Shown here: positions 43,953 to 53,108 of the stretch, piece by piece
Layout of the letters: the number at the start of each line of letters is the position of its first letter
Position numbering within the stretch: the first letter of the stretch is position 1
Assembly (NCBI RefSeq): GCF_014651115.1
Contig: NZ_BMWG01000006.1
Coordinates: 62,001-126,000 of the forward strand
From: Streptomyces inusitatus
GTDB taxonomy: Bacteria > Actinomycetota > Actinomycetes > Streptomycetales > Streptomycetaceae
Direction: 5' to 3'
Length of the DNA: 64,000 nt
The notes under the pieces: generated by a model
Told to the model about the DNA's origin: nothing
Seen by the model: only the letters and a program-made list of their open reading frames with translations
Databases searched by the model: none
Program-made: the position numbers and the translations under genes

Positions 43953-44968
43953 TCACGATCACCGGCGCCGCCGGAATGCTCGGCTCAAGGCTCGCCGAAC
44001 GGCTGGCCGCCGACGGCCACCGGGTCCGGGGCGTCGATCTGCGCGCGGCCCCCGGGGTGGAGCTCGTCGGCGACATCCGCGACCGCGCCCTGATGGACCG
44101 GGCCCTGGACGGCTCCGCCGCGCTGGTCCACGCGGCGGCGGCGCTGCCCAGCTACCCGGACGAGCAGATACGTTCCATCATCGTCGGCGGCACCGAGAAC
44201 GTCTTCGCCGCCGCCCGCGCCGCCCGCACCCCGCGCGTCGTCCACATCTCCTCCACCGCCGTCTACGGACTCCCCAAGCGGGTCCCCACCCCGGAGTCGC
44301 ACCCCCGCGAACCGGTCGACACCTACAGCCGCGCCAAGGCCGCCGCCGAGGAGATCGCCGAACGCCACCGCGCCGAGGGCATGTGCGTACCGATCCTCCG
44401 GCCCAAGACCTTCGTGGGACCGGGCCGCATGGGCCTCTTCTCCATGCTCTTCGAATGGGCCGAGGAGGGCCGCAACTTCCCCGTCCTCGGCAAGGGCGAC
44501 GTCCGCATCCAGATGTTCGGCATCGACGATCTCACCGACGCCGTCACCACCGTCCTCACCGCCCCCGACCCGGTCGCCAACGACACCTACAACCTCGCCG
44601 CCGCCGAATTCCGCACCCTCCGCGAGGACTTCCAGGCCGTCCTGGACGCGGCGGGCCACGGCAAACGCGTCATAGGACTCCCCGCCCGCCCCGCGCTCAC
44701 CGTGCTCGCCGGGCTCCAGCGGGCCAGGCTGTCGCCGGTGTACGGACGGCTCCTCCACAAGCTGATGGACGACTCGTACGTCAGCATCGACAAGGCCGCC
44801 GACCGCCTCGGCTTCACCCCCAAGCTCTCCAACCAGGACGCGATCCTGCGGACGTACGAGTGGTGGCGCACCGCCCGCCACGAGCGCCCCGGCGGCGGCT
44901 CCACCGGCCGCACCAGCCGGGACCCATGGAGCCAGGGCCTGCTGTCCGCCGCGAAGATCTTCTTCTGA
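43949..44968 (+). CDS. NAD-dependent epimerase/dehydratase (extended SDR)
   Basis: This 339-residue extended SDR starts at GTG 43949, overlapping the aminotransferase stop. The N-terminal TITGAAGMLGSRLAERL binds NAD. The catalytic triad region has VVHISSTAVYGLPKRV (Ser) and DTYSRAKAAAEEIAE (YxxxK). It probably oxidises or epimerises the sugar or polyol that the aminotransferase or transferases act on. Confidence 0.93.
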   Translation: MITITGAAGMLGSRLAERLAADGHRVRGVDLRAAPGVELVGDIRDRALMDRALDGSAALVHAAAALPSYPDEQIRSIIVGGTENVFAAARAARTPRVVHISSTAVYGLPKRVPTPESHPREPVDTYSRAKAAAEEIAERHRAEGMCVPILRPKTFVGPGRMGLFSMLFEWAEEGRNFPVLGKGDVRIQMFGIDDLTDAVTTVLTAPDPVANDTYNLAAAEFRTLREDFQAVLDAAGHGKRVIGLPARPALTVLAGLQRARLSPVYGRLLHKLMDDSYVSIDKAADRLGFTPKLSNQDAILRTYEWWRTARHERPGGGSTGRTSRDPWSQGLLSAAKIFF

Positions 44969-44978
44969 GGGGCGCGCG

Positions 44979-45899
44979 ATGACCCTGGTGAGCCGCGCCC
45001 GCCCCACGACACCGCCGCCCGCGTCCCCCGGGCCGGGAACCCGCCGAAGGCTTCCCGCCCCGCTCGCCCTCGTCCGCCCCGGCCAGTGGCCGAAAAACCT
45101 GCTCGTCGTCCCGCTGCCGCTGCTGGGCGCGACCGCCCGGTGGGACACGACCGTCACCGTCGCCCTCGCGACGGCGGCCTTCGTCCTCGCCTCCTCGCTG
45201 GTGTACATCGTCAACGACATCGCCGATGTGGAGCGCGACCGCCGCCACCCCGTCAAACGCCACCGCCCCCTCGCCTCCGGCCGGCTGCGGACCCGTACCG
45301 CCCTCGCCCTGGGCGCACTCCTGGCCGCCCTGCTGACCTGGGCGCTGATCGCGCTCGGCCCGGCCGGATCCTGGCCGGTGCTCGGCTATCTCGCGCTGAA
45401 CGCCGCCTACAGCTGGCGGCTCAAACATCTGCCCCTGCTGGACGTCTTCACCGTCGCCGGCGGATTCGTCCTGCGGCTCCTCGGCGGCTACGCGGCCTCC
45501 GGCCGCCCGGTCGCGGGCTGGCTGGTGCTGACCGTCCTCACCCTCTGCCTGCTGCTGATCCTCGGCAAACGCCGCCATGAGCTGGGCGTCTCCGGCACCG
45601 GCCACCGCCCGGCCCTCGCCGGGTACTCGGCCCACTTCCTCGATCTCGTCCTCGTGCTCTGCGCCGCCCTCACCACGGTCGGCTATCTGCTCCATCTGCG
45701 CCTCGAATCGGGCCTGACGGCGGTCGCCGCCCCGCTCACCGCGCCCTGCGCCCTCTTCGCGCTCTTCCGGTACCTCCAGATCGTGACCGTGCGCAGCGGC
45801 GGGGGCGATCCCGTACGCACCCTTCTGCTCGACCGGGCCATGGTCGCCGCCTTCGCCCTCTGGGCGGGTCTGCTCGCCACCGCGCACCTCTTTCTCTGA
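44979..45899 (+). CDS. UbiA-family polyprenyl-phosphate phosphoribosyltransferase-like enzyme
   Basis: This is a 306-residue membrane prenyltransferase-fold protein with about eight spans. The Mg-binding motif NDIADVERDRRHPVKRHRPL (~75-95) closely follows the NDxxDxxxDRxHPxKxxRP signature of decaprenyl-phosphate 5-phosphoribosyltransferases, as does LVRPGQWPKNLLV. That enzyme makes polyprenyl-phosphoryl-5-phosphoribose from PRPP, the first step to decaprenyl-phosphoryl-arabinose in mycobacteria. Streptomyces have no arabinogalactan, so here the product may feed another lipid-linked pentose. Confidence 0.9.
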   Translation: MTLVSRARPTTPPPASPGPGTRRRLPAPLALVRPGQWPKNLLVVPLPLLGATARWDTTVTVALATAAFVLASSLVYIVNDIADVERDRRHPVKRHRPLASGRLRTRTALALGALLAALLTWALIALGPAGSWPVLGYLALNAAYSWRLKHLPLLDVFTVAGGFVLRLLGGYAASGRPVAGWLVLTVLTLCLLLILGKRRHELGVSGTGHRPALAGYSAHFLDLVLVLCAALTTVGYLLHLRLESGLTAVAAPLTAPCALFALFRYLQIVTVRSGGGDPVRTLLLDRAMVAAFALWAGLLATAHLFL

Positions 45900-45941
45900 C
45901 CTTCCTTCCCGCTCGGCAGACCGACCCCCCCGAGGACCCGT

Positions 45942-46976
45942 ATGCCCGTCCCTCTCGTCCCTCTCGTTCCTCTCGTCTCGGTGGTCGTCCCCCTCTACAA
46001 CGACCGCCGGACCGTCGACCTCTGTCTGAGATCCATCCGGGCCCAGAGCCACCCCAGGCTGGAAGTCGTCGTCGTGGACGACGCCAGCACCGACGGCTCC
46101 GCCGAACTCGCCGCCGCCCACCCCGTCACCCTCGTCCGCGCCGAACACAACGGCGGCCCCGGGGCCGCCCGCAACCTCGGCGTCCACCACACCACCGGCG
46201 ACATCGTCTTCTTCCTCGACGCCGACCTGACCATGCACAAGGACGCCGTCGCCGAAGCGGTCGCCCTCTTCGCCGAGAACCCCTCGTACGGAGCCGTGTT
46301 CGGCATCCCCGACAAGGAACCCCTCTTCCCCGAGGGCTTCATCGGCCAGTACCGCATCCTCCAGTACCACTACTGGCGCAAGAGCGCCGAAGGCCTGGTC
46401 AGCGGCGGCTTCTACGCCCTCGGCGCGGTCCGCAGAACCGCCTTCGAACAGGCCGGGCCCTTCAACCCGGCACTGCGCCAGACCGAGGAGATCGACCACG
46501 CCGAACGCCTCGCCGCCCGCAGCCCCCTGCTCCTCACCTCCCGCATCCGGGGCCGGCTCTCCGACGAGAGCCGACTGCGCCCGCTGCTCCGCAAGGCCTT
46601 CGTCCGCAGCAGGCTCCGCGTCCCCTTCTACCTCGACCGGGGCCGGGCGATGCGCGGCATGGAGACCGGCGGCCGGGCGGTGGCCTCCCTGCTCGCCGCC
46701 GTCGCCCTCGCCACCCTGCCGCTGATCCCCCGGCACCCCTCGGCCGCCCTCGTCACCGCCCTGGCGCTGGCCGGTTCCGTACTCGCCGATCTCGGCCAGT
46801 ACCGCTTCGTCCACCGCGAACGCGGCACCGCCTTCCTCCTCCGCTTCACCCTGGCCCATCTCCTCGTCAACGCCGCCGTGACGGCCGGACTCGCCGCCGG
46901 GCTCGCGCAGTACGCCGTCAGCCCCCGCTTCCGCCGCCTCTACGCCGAGGCCCCCGCCCCCGCCGCCACCGCATGA
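45942..46976 (+). CDS. GT2-family glycosyltransferase (second in operon)
   Basis: This is a 344-residue GT-A enzyme similar in layout to the operon's first gene: VSVVVPLYNDRRTVDLCLRSI, VVVVDDASTDGSAELA, HNGGPGAARNLGVHHTTGDIVFFLDADLTM and FEQAGPFNPALRQTEEIDHAERLA. Its C-terminus has two or three spans. The N-terminus PLVPLVPLV comes from a 9-bp tandem repeat. The pair suggests two sequential or alternative sugar transfers. The stop overlaps the next gene (ATGA). Confidence 0.92.
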   Translation: MPVPLVPLVPLVSVVVPLYNDRRTVDLCLRSIRAQSHPRLEVVVVDDASTDGSAELAAAHPVTLVRAEHNGGPGAARNLGVHHTTGDIVFFLDADLTMHKDAVAEAVALFAENPSYGAVFGIPDKEPLFPEGFIGQYRILQYHYWRKSAEGLVSGGFYALGAVRRTAFEQAGPFNPALRQTEEIDHAERLAARSPLLLTSRIRGRLSDESRLRPLLRKAFVRSRLRVPFYLDRGRAMRGMETGGRAVASLLAAVALATLPLIPRHPSAALVTALALAGSVLADLGQYRFVHRERGTAFLLRFTLAHLLVNAAVTAGLAAGLAQYAVSPRFRRLYAEAPAPAATA

Positions 46977-48115
46977 CGGGGCCGCTCTCCTCCCGCCGCC
47001 GCGCCGCCCGCACCGCCCGCCTCTGGTACGGGAGAACCCTGCTCGCCCTCGCCGCCCTCTGGCTGCTCTACGCCACCGTCCGCTGGCTCCTCAGCGGCCG
47101 CTGGCACTGGGCCATCCCCCTCGACGCCACCCCGCCCCTCCTCCTCACCGCCGTCCCCGCGCTCCTCCTCCTCTGCGCCGCGGCAGCCTGCGGCCCCCGC
47201 CGCACCCGGGCGGCGCTCCTGTCCGCCACCGCCCTGCTGCTCGCCCTCACCACCGGCTCCGGACTCAACTGGCCCGCCCTGTGGCGCTCCGAACACCCCG
47301 TCCCGCCGGGCGCGCTGCACATCGTCTCCCTGAACACGCAGTACTGGGGCCGGAGCGCGGGCACCGACAAGCTCTACGCCCTCCTCCACCGCCAGAACGC
47401 CGACGTCTACCTCCTCCAGGAACACGTCCGCTGGACCCCCGGCCGGGGCGAGAAGGGCTACGCCCGCCTCGACGACGACCAACGCCTCCGCGCCGAGTTC
47501 CCCGGCCACCACATCGCCCGGCGCGGCGAACTCCTCACCCTCTCCCGCCACCCCATCACCGCCAGCCCCCCGGTCGGCCCCGGGGCCGAACTGGGCCCCG
47601 ACGCCCCCTTCGAGCGGGTCTTCCTCCGCGACAAGATCCTCCGTACCGACCTCCGTATCGGCGACAAGACCCTCAGCGTCTACAACGTCCACATCACCGT
47701 GCAGCTCGCACTCGACCTCAACCCCTTCTCCGGCCTCGACCTCAACGCCTACCTCCGCCGCAAACACGCCTGGCGACAGGCCGAATTCCGCGGCCTGGAA
47801 CGCGACATGGCCGCCAACCCCCACCCCCAGCTCATCACCGGAGACTTCAACTCCTCCGACTCGATGCGCGAGCTGCGCCCCCTCCGCGACCGGGCCTCGG
47901 ACGCACTCCGCGCCAACACCGACTTCACCCCGCTGAGCTGGAAGTTCCCCGCCCGCGCCGATTTCGCGGGAAACGCCGCGATCCACCGGGCATACCCCCT
48001 GTGGCGGCTGGACTGGAGCTTCACCGCCGGCCCGGTACACGTACACCGCTATGACTTCCGCCCCACCGACGGCATCTCCGAGCACCGCATGCAGGACCTG
48101 TGGATCTCCCTCTGA
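46973..48115 (+). CDS. Membrane-anchored endonuclease/exonuclease/phosphatase-fold protein
   Basis: This 380-residue protein has three N-terminal spans (TLLALAALWLLYATVRWLL, LLLTAVPALLLLCAAAA, ALLSATALLLALTTGS), then an EEP domain outside: HIVSLNTQYW, VYLLQEHVRW (metal-binding Glu), VYNVHITVQLALD, LITGDFNSSDS and a final SEHRMQDLWISL (catalytic His). The anchored domain would face the cell surface and could hydrolyse a phosphodiester or phosphate of the lipid product. Specificity cannot be read from the sequence. Confidence 0.9.
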   Translation: MTGPLSSRRRAARTARLWYGRTLLALAALWLLYATVRWLLSGRWHWAIPLDATPPLLLTAVPALLLLCAAAACGPRRTRAALLSATALLLALTTGSGLNWPALWRSEHPVPPGALHIVSLNTQYWGRSAGTDKLYALLHRQNADVYLLQEHVRWTPGRGEKGYARLDDDQRLRAEFPGHHIARRGELLTLSRHPITASPPVGPGAELGPDAPFERVFLRDKILRTDLRIGDKTLSVYNVHITVQLALDLNPFSGLDLNAYLRRKHAWRQAEFRGLERDMAANPHPQLITGDFNSSDSMRELRPLRDRASDALRANTDFTPLSWKFPARADFAGNAAIHRAYPLWRLDWSFTAGPVHVHRYDFRPTDGISEHRMQDLWISL

Positions 48116-48158
48116 CCGGCTCACCGGCCGGTTGACCCGCGCCGAAAGGACCACCGCC

Positions 48159-49103
48159 ATGCGTACGCGCCCTTCCCCCGCCCCCGCTCCCGCCACCGCC
48201 CCGGAGCCCTCCCGCACCCTGCTGGAGAAGGCCCCCGTACTGCGGCGCGCCCTGAACCGGCTGGAGCGGAAACCCCTGCCCTTCGGCCTGCTCATGTGGG
48301 CCTTCGGCCTCGCGAAGCCCGTCTTCCTCGACCATGTGGTGACCCCCGAGCCCCGCGCCGAACTCGCCGAGGTCCGCGAGCTGCTGGAGCAGAACCGTGA
48401 GCGCTACGCCGACCGGCTGCGCGGCTTCCTCGAACACGGCGACCTGCTCGCCCGCATCCCCCTCCGCGGCGTCGAGAAGGCCTCCACCGCCTACTGGGGC
48501 AACACCTGGCTCCCCCCGCTGGACGCCCTCTCCCTCTACGGCTTCCTCGCCGCCGAGCGCCCCGCCCGCTATCTGGAGATAGGCTCCGGCAACTCCACCA
48601 AGTTCGCCCGCCGCGCCATTGAGGACCTCGGCCTGACCACCGAGATCATCTCCATCGACCCCCAGCCCCGCGCCGGCATCGACCACCTCTGCGACCGGCT
48701 GGAGCGGGTCCCCCTCCAGAACGCCGACCTCCGCGTCTTCGACGAGCTCGAAGCCGGCGACATCCTCTTCCTCGACGGCTCCCACCGCCTCCACATGGGC
48801 TCCGACGTCATGGTCTTCTTCTTCGAGCTACTGCCCCGCCTCAAGCCCGGCGTCCTCATCCACGTCCACGACATCATGCTCCCCGCCGACTACCCCGAGT
48901 CCTGGCGCTGGCGCCACTACTCCGAGCAGTACCTCCTCGCCGCCCTCATGACGGCCGCCCCCCACCGCTTCGACATCCAGCTCCCCAACGCCTTCATCCA
49001 CTCCGACCCCGCCCTCCGCCGCCTCCTGGCCCCCCTCTGGAACCGCCTCGGCGTCACCCACCACTACGACCCCGGCTCCTTCTGGTGGCGTCACGCGGCC
49101 TGA
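48159..49103 (+). CDS. Class I SAM-dependent methyltransferase
   Basis: This 314-residue enzyme ends the operon. GAAAGGA eight bases upstream supports ATG 48159. Motif I is ARYLEIGSGNSTKFARRAI, with ISIDPQPRAGIDHL following and GDILFLDGSHRLHMGSDV as motif IV, in a pattern close to sugar or cyclitol O-methyltransferases. It may methylate the glycan product. A strong terminator follows immediately. Confidence 0.9.
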   Translation: MRTRPSPAPAPATAPEPSRTLLEKAPVLRRALNRLERKPLPFGLLMWAFGLAKPVFLDHVVTPEPRAELAEVRELLEQNRERYADRLRGFLEHGDLLARIPLRGVEKASTAYWGNTWLPPLDALSLYGFLAAERPARYLEIGSGNSTKFARRAIEDLGLTTEIISIDPQPRAGIDHLCDRLERVPLQNADLRVFDELEAGDILFLDGSHRLHMGSDVMVFFFELLPRLKPGVLIHVHDIMLPADYPESWRWRHYSEQYLLAALMTAAPHRFDIQLPNAFIHSDPALRRLLAPLWNRLGVTHHYDPGSFWWRHAA

Positions 49104-49110
49104 AAACACC

Positions 49111-49143
49111 CTCGGGCCGCGGTCGCCATGACCGCGGCCCGAG
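49111..49143 (+). terminator. Terminator of the eight-gene operon
   Basis: CTCGGGCCGCGGTC / GACCGCGGCCCGAG: a perfect 14-bp stem with loop gccat, seven bases after the methyltransferase stop. It also faces the end of the small minus-strand gene at 49157. Confidence 0.9.
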
Positions 49144-49156
49144 AGCGGCGAAAACA

Positions 49157-49318
49157 TCAGCCCTGATCACCCAGATCCCGCCGGCTCAGCCGCCGGGACT
49201 TCCCCAGCCGCCGCCGCACGGCCGCCGGATCCTTCTCCGACCGGCCGGTGCCCCGCACCTTGTGCCCCGCGCAGAGCAGGCAGCAGCCCTTCCATCGCCG
49301 ATGCGGTGAATGCGCCAT
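49157..49318 (-). CDS. Small basic CxxC protein
   Basis: This is a 53-residue protein from ATG 49318, with GGAAGGA eight bases upstream. It is highly basic (MAHSPHRRWKGCCLLCAGHK, then RGTGRSEKDPAAVRRRL) with a CCLLC cluster able to bind metal. Small proteins with this MAHSPHRRWKGC start look common in Streptomyces, but I know no function for them. Confidence 0.7.
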   Translation of the reverse strand: MAHSPHRRWKGCCLLCAGHKVRGTGRSEKDPAAVRRRLGKSRRLSRRDLGDQG

Positions 49319-49471
49319 CGTTCGAGTCCTTCCCCAGACGCCCCGCCTTGGGGCCGGTCTGGCTCGAACACGCGCGAAGGGAAGGTCATTACGGGCATGT
49401 GGGTCATTATCCCTCATGGGCGGGAGTGTCTCCCGGGAGGCGCGGGAGGCGCGGGAGGCCCGGGGGGCGGA

Positions 49472-52400
49472 CTAGATACGGACCCGGCTGCCGGGCGCCC
49501 CCGTACCAGTGGCGATGACGCCCTGGTCGGTCCACTTCACGGGGCCGGTGGGGGCGCTGGTGTTGGCGAAGGCGCGGATGGCGCCGTTGTCGTCGACGAT
49601 CAGGTAGTCGGCGCGGGCGTCGCCGCCGATGTCGGCGAAGCGGACCTGGCCGCCGGTCCAGGCGGTGGAGCCGGAGGCGACGGTGCCGCGGTCCTCCCAG
49701 CCGCCGCGTCCGTCGCCGCCCTGGTTGACGAAGGCACGGGTCGCGCCGTTGTCGTCGACGATCAGGTAGTCGGCGCGGGCGTCGCCGCCGATGTCGGCGA
49801 AGCGGACCCGGTCGCCGGTCCAGGCGGTGGAGCCGGAGGCGATGACGCCCTGGTCGACCAGTTTCACAGCGCCGGTGGTGGCATGGGCGGTGGTGAGGAA
49901 GGCACGGGTGGCACCGTTGGGCTCCACGATCAGATAGTCGGCGCGGGCGTCGCCGCCGACATCCGCGAAGCGGACCCGGTCGCCGGTCCAGGCCGTGGAG
50001 CCGGAGGCGATATAGCCCTGATAGTGCCAGCCGCCGCGTCCGTCGCCGCCCTGGTTGAGGAAGGCGCGGGTGGCCCCGTTGGGCTCCACGACGAGGTAGT
50101 CGGCGCGGCTGTCGCCGCCGACATCCGCGAAGCGGACCTGGCTGCCGGTCCAGCCGGTGGAGCCGGAGGCGATGTACCCCTGGTCGGTCCACTTCACCGT
50201 GCCGTTGGCGTTCGCGGTGTTGGTGTAGGCGCGGACGGCGCCGTTGTCGTCGACGACGAGGTAATCGGCGCGGCCGTCGCCGTTGATGTCGACGTCGTAG
50301 TCGCCGGCCGTGGCCGGCTGCTGGGGCGGCAGGGGCTTGACGTCGATCTTCTCCGTGATCCAGCCGTTGCGGGAGAGAGTCGCGATCCCGCCGAGGAAGG
50401 ATTCGGCCATCTTCTGGTAGCCCGCGTTGTTCGGATGGAGTGTGTCGTCGAGGTCGGCGGTGGTGAGGCTGTCCATGCTGACCTGGGTGATCCGGTAGCC
50501 CCTGGCGACCCGGTCGGCGACGATGCCGGGGATCGCCCGGTTGTAGGCGTTGACCCGGGCCTGGACGGCGGGTTCGGTCGCGGGTACGAGGGAGGCGACG
50601 ACGACCGCGGTGGCGGGCGAGGCCGTGTGGATCTGGTCGATCAGCGCGCCCAGCCGCTGGGGCGCGGTACCGACCTGGTGATCGCGGTCCATGTCGTTGG
50701 TGCCGATGTGCAGCAGCACGACATTGGGTTTCGCCTCGGTCAGCCAGGGCCCGATATTGGCCTGGAGCTGGTCGATGCGCCAGCCCGAGTGCCCCTCGTG
50801 ACGGGTTCCGTCGGCGTCCCGCATGGAGCCCACGAACCGCAGGGCGTCGGTGGTGTCGGCGAGACGGCGCGCCAGCAGGGGCCGGTAGCCGGTGCGCGTG
50901 CTGCTGCCCACGCCCAGGGTGATCGAGTCACCCAGCGGCATCACCGCGAGCCCGGGGCCGGGCGCGGCTTTCGTGGGCGGGAGCATCGTGACGCGCTCGG
51001 CGGCGGACGGCGGTTCCAGGGAGTCGGACGTCGCCTCGCCCTTCGGGAGAAGCTTGAACCTCTGGGAGCTCTTGCCGCTGTCGCACAGCCCCATCGTGGC
51101 GTGTCCGATCTTGGACGGTGCCATCAGCACCTGGAGTTCGGCGCACTCCTGCCCGTTCCGGAACTGGAAGTACTGGCCTCCCGCCGGGGTGAGTTCGACT
51201 CCGGAACGGTCTCGCGGCTCCATCATCATGCTCGGGTCGTCGACGCTCTGGAACGCCCAGCGGCCGCCCGGCCTCTCCCGCATCACCCAGTCACCCTGCC
51301 GGTAGCCCGCGATGATGCCGTCGAAGTTGCCTTTCGTCTTGTCCCAGGCGAGCGCGATACCGTCCTCGCTCACCAATTGGACGTCGAGGTCGGCCTCGGG
51401 CTGGAGCGGCGGACCCTGATTCGGCTCCTGCCCCCTGAAGTGCACGGGTTTCCTGACGCTGGAGTCCCGGTCGTCGGTGACCGTCACCTCGGTCGGCGCG
51501 GCGCCGTCGAGAGCGTTGAGCGCCTCGTCGATCCCGACGAAGATCATCGTCTTGACGCAGCGGGTGGTTCCGCCGTTGACGGTGGGACAGGTGAAGCCCT
51601 TGCCCATGCCCGCCGAGACGATGCCCGCGGCCGTCACCGTCGAGCCGGTCACGGCGTCCTCTCCGGCGGAGAAGTAGACGGGGCCGCCGCTGTCGCCGCG
51701 CCGCGCCGCGATGGTGCTGGGGTCGCTCGCGGTGATCTGCTTCTTCGCCTGCCAGCCCCCCGCGTAGAACATGGTCGTCGTTCTGCCCGTGCTGTCGGTG
51801 ATGTCGGACGAGTAGCCGTCGACGGCAGCCGTGATCTTGATGTTGCACACCTCGCCCGAACGGGCGCCGGACTGGCAGACGTAGTTCCCCATCGCGGGCT
51901 TCCGCGCGTCGGTGACGCTGGACACGGACTGTGCGGAGGCCGGATAGCCGGCCCTTCCGCCGGTCCAGACCATGGGGTAGTACGTGGTCCCGTTGCGCTG
52001 GTCCAGCACGGCGACGTCGATGTACCCGTGCCTCTTCTCACTCCACTGCCTGGGCGAGACCCGGCTTCCGAAGGCCGGACCGTTCGGCTGGCCTTCAGTG
52101 CCCACGGAGTGCCTGTCGTTCCCATAGCCACCGGGGAAACAGTGATCGGCGGTCAGCATCGCGTTCGCTCCCCCGTGCGTCACGGCGAACGCCGTGCTGC
52201 ACACCGGGGTGACCATCTGCGCGCCCCCCAGCTCCGGATCGTCCGTCCTGCTCAGGCTGGTGTGCACCTCTCCACCCGAGGTGACGGACACCGGCACGCC
52301 CAGGCCCTTCGCGGCCACAGCCTTCCGCAGCCGGTCCGCCTCGGCCTCGTCCCCCGCCACCGACACCTCCAGACCGCTACCGTCCTGCGGCCTGATGATC

Positions 52401-52894
52401 TCGGCGATCCGCACCCCCGCGGCATCGGCCAGCCGCGCCACCCGGGGCGACGCCTGCGACAACTCCTTCGCCGTACGGGGAGCCCGCTCGACCACCACCG
52501 GTATGGCACTGCTCGCGATGGCGGCCCTGGCGGCCGGCGTCAGCGCACCGTGCCAGTACAGAGTGAGACGCTTCTTCTCCGGCGCGGCGATCACACCGGC
52601 GAACCCCTGCCCGTCCTTCTGCCCCGCCGAGCCCTCCAGGGCATGGGCGGTCTCGTTCATCTTCCCCTGCGCACGGAACAACTGCGCCCATGACGTGAAG
52701 TCGCCCGGGACGTCGGCGTCCTCCTCCGTCTTCTGCGCCGTGGAAGCCTGCACAGGAGCGGCGGCGGCTGCGCTCACCGAGGACAGCGGACCCGGGGCGG
52801 TCAGGACTGCCGCGACGGCCGCCGCGGCAGTGATTCCGCCGAGTATTCGCCGCCGCGCGCTACGGGCGGGTCTGTATCTGGACATGTGTGACAA
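49472..52894 (-). CDS. Secreted trypsin-like protease / SGNH esterase / FG-GAP fusion
   Basis: This is a secreted protein of about 1140 residues with three modules. TTG 52894 has AGGAAG seven bases upstream; ATG 52885 is the alternative. A signal peptide (ILGGITAAAAVAAVLTA) precedes an S1-type protease: His in LTADHCFPGG (~250), Asp in YIDVAVLDQ (~292), Ser in ARRGDSGGPVYF (~402). An SGNH hydrolase follows with MPLGDSITLGVGS (~655), LHIGTNDMDRD (~732) and LHPNNAGYQKM (~820). The last ~275 residues are five FG-GAP-like repeats with Ca-binding loops (DINGDGRADYLVV, VGGDSRADYLVV). Both catalytic domains appear intact. It probably acts on extracellular polymers. Confidence 0.93.
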   Translation of the reverse strand: MSHMSRYRPARSARRRILGGITAAAAVAAVLTAPGPLSSVSAAAAAPVQASTAQKTEEDADVPGDFTSWAQLFRAQGKMNETAHALEGSAGQKDGQGFAGVIAAPEKKRLTLYWHGALTPAARAAIASSAIPVVVERAPRTAKELSQASPRVARLADAAGVRIAEIIRPQDGSGLEVSVAGDEAEADRLRKAVAAKGLGVPVSVTSGGEVHTSLSRTDDPELGGAQMVTPVCSTAFAVTHGGANAMLTADHCFPGGYGNDRHSVGTEGQPNGPAFGSRVSPRQWSEKRHGYIDVAVLDQRNGTTYYPMVWTGGRAGYPASAQSVSSVTDARKPAMGNYVCQSGARSGEVCNIKITAAVDGYSSDITDSTGRTTTMFYAGGWQAKKQITASDPSTIAARRGDSGGPVYFSAGEDAVTGSTVTAAGIVSAGMGKGFTCPTVNGGTTRCVKTMIFVGIDEALNALDGAAPTEVTVTDDRDSSVRKPVHFRGQEPNQGPPLQPEADLDVQLVSEDGIALAWDKTKGNFDGIIAGYRQGDWVMRERPGGRWAFQSVDDPSMMMEPRDRSGVELTPAGGQYFQFRNGQECAELQVLMAPSKIGHATMGLCDSGKSSQRFKLLPKGEATSDSLEPPSAAERVTMLPPTKAAPGPGLAVMPLGDSITLGVGSSTRTGYRPLLARRLADTTDALRFVGSMRDADGTRHEGHSGWRIDQLQANIGPWLTEAKPNVVLLHIGTNDMDRDHQVGTAPQRLGALIDQIHTASPATAVVVASLVPATEPAVQARVNAYNRAIPGIVADRVARGYRITQVSMDSLTTADLDDTLHPNNAGYQKMAESFLGGIATLSRNGWITEKIDVKPLPPQQPATAGDYDVDINGDGRADYLVVDDNGAVRAYTNTANANGTVKWTDQGYIASGSTGWTGSQVRFADVGGDSRADYLVVEPNGATRAFLNQGGDGRGGWHYQGYIASGSTAWTGDRVRFADVGGDARADYLIVEPNGATRAFLTTAHATTGAVKLVDQGVIASGSTAWTGDRVRFADIGGDARADYLIVDDNGATRAFVNQGGDGRGGWEDRGTVASGSTAWTGGQVRFADIGGDARADYLIVDDNGAIRAFANTSAPTGPVKWTDQGVIATGTGAPGSRVRI

Positions 52895-53108
52895 CAGAGC
52901 TTCCTGGCTGGATGAGGATTGCGCGTCGGCACCCAGGAGAGGGTGACACCGCAGGTCAGTAGCAGGCCTTGGTGACAACGGACTTCGCGCCACGCCTGAG
53001 ACCGCACTGATGGTACGTGCACCCATCCCGGGCGCCGGTCGACTCCGACCGCAGCACAGTTGATGACACGTCAAGAACGCGCGGCCCGGCGAGCGGCGGC
53101 GAGCGGGC

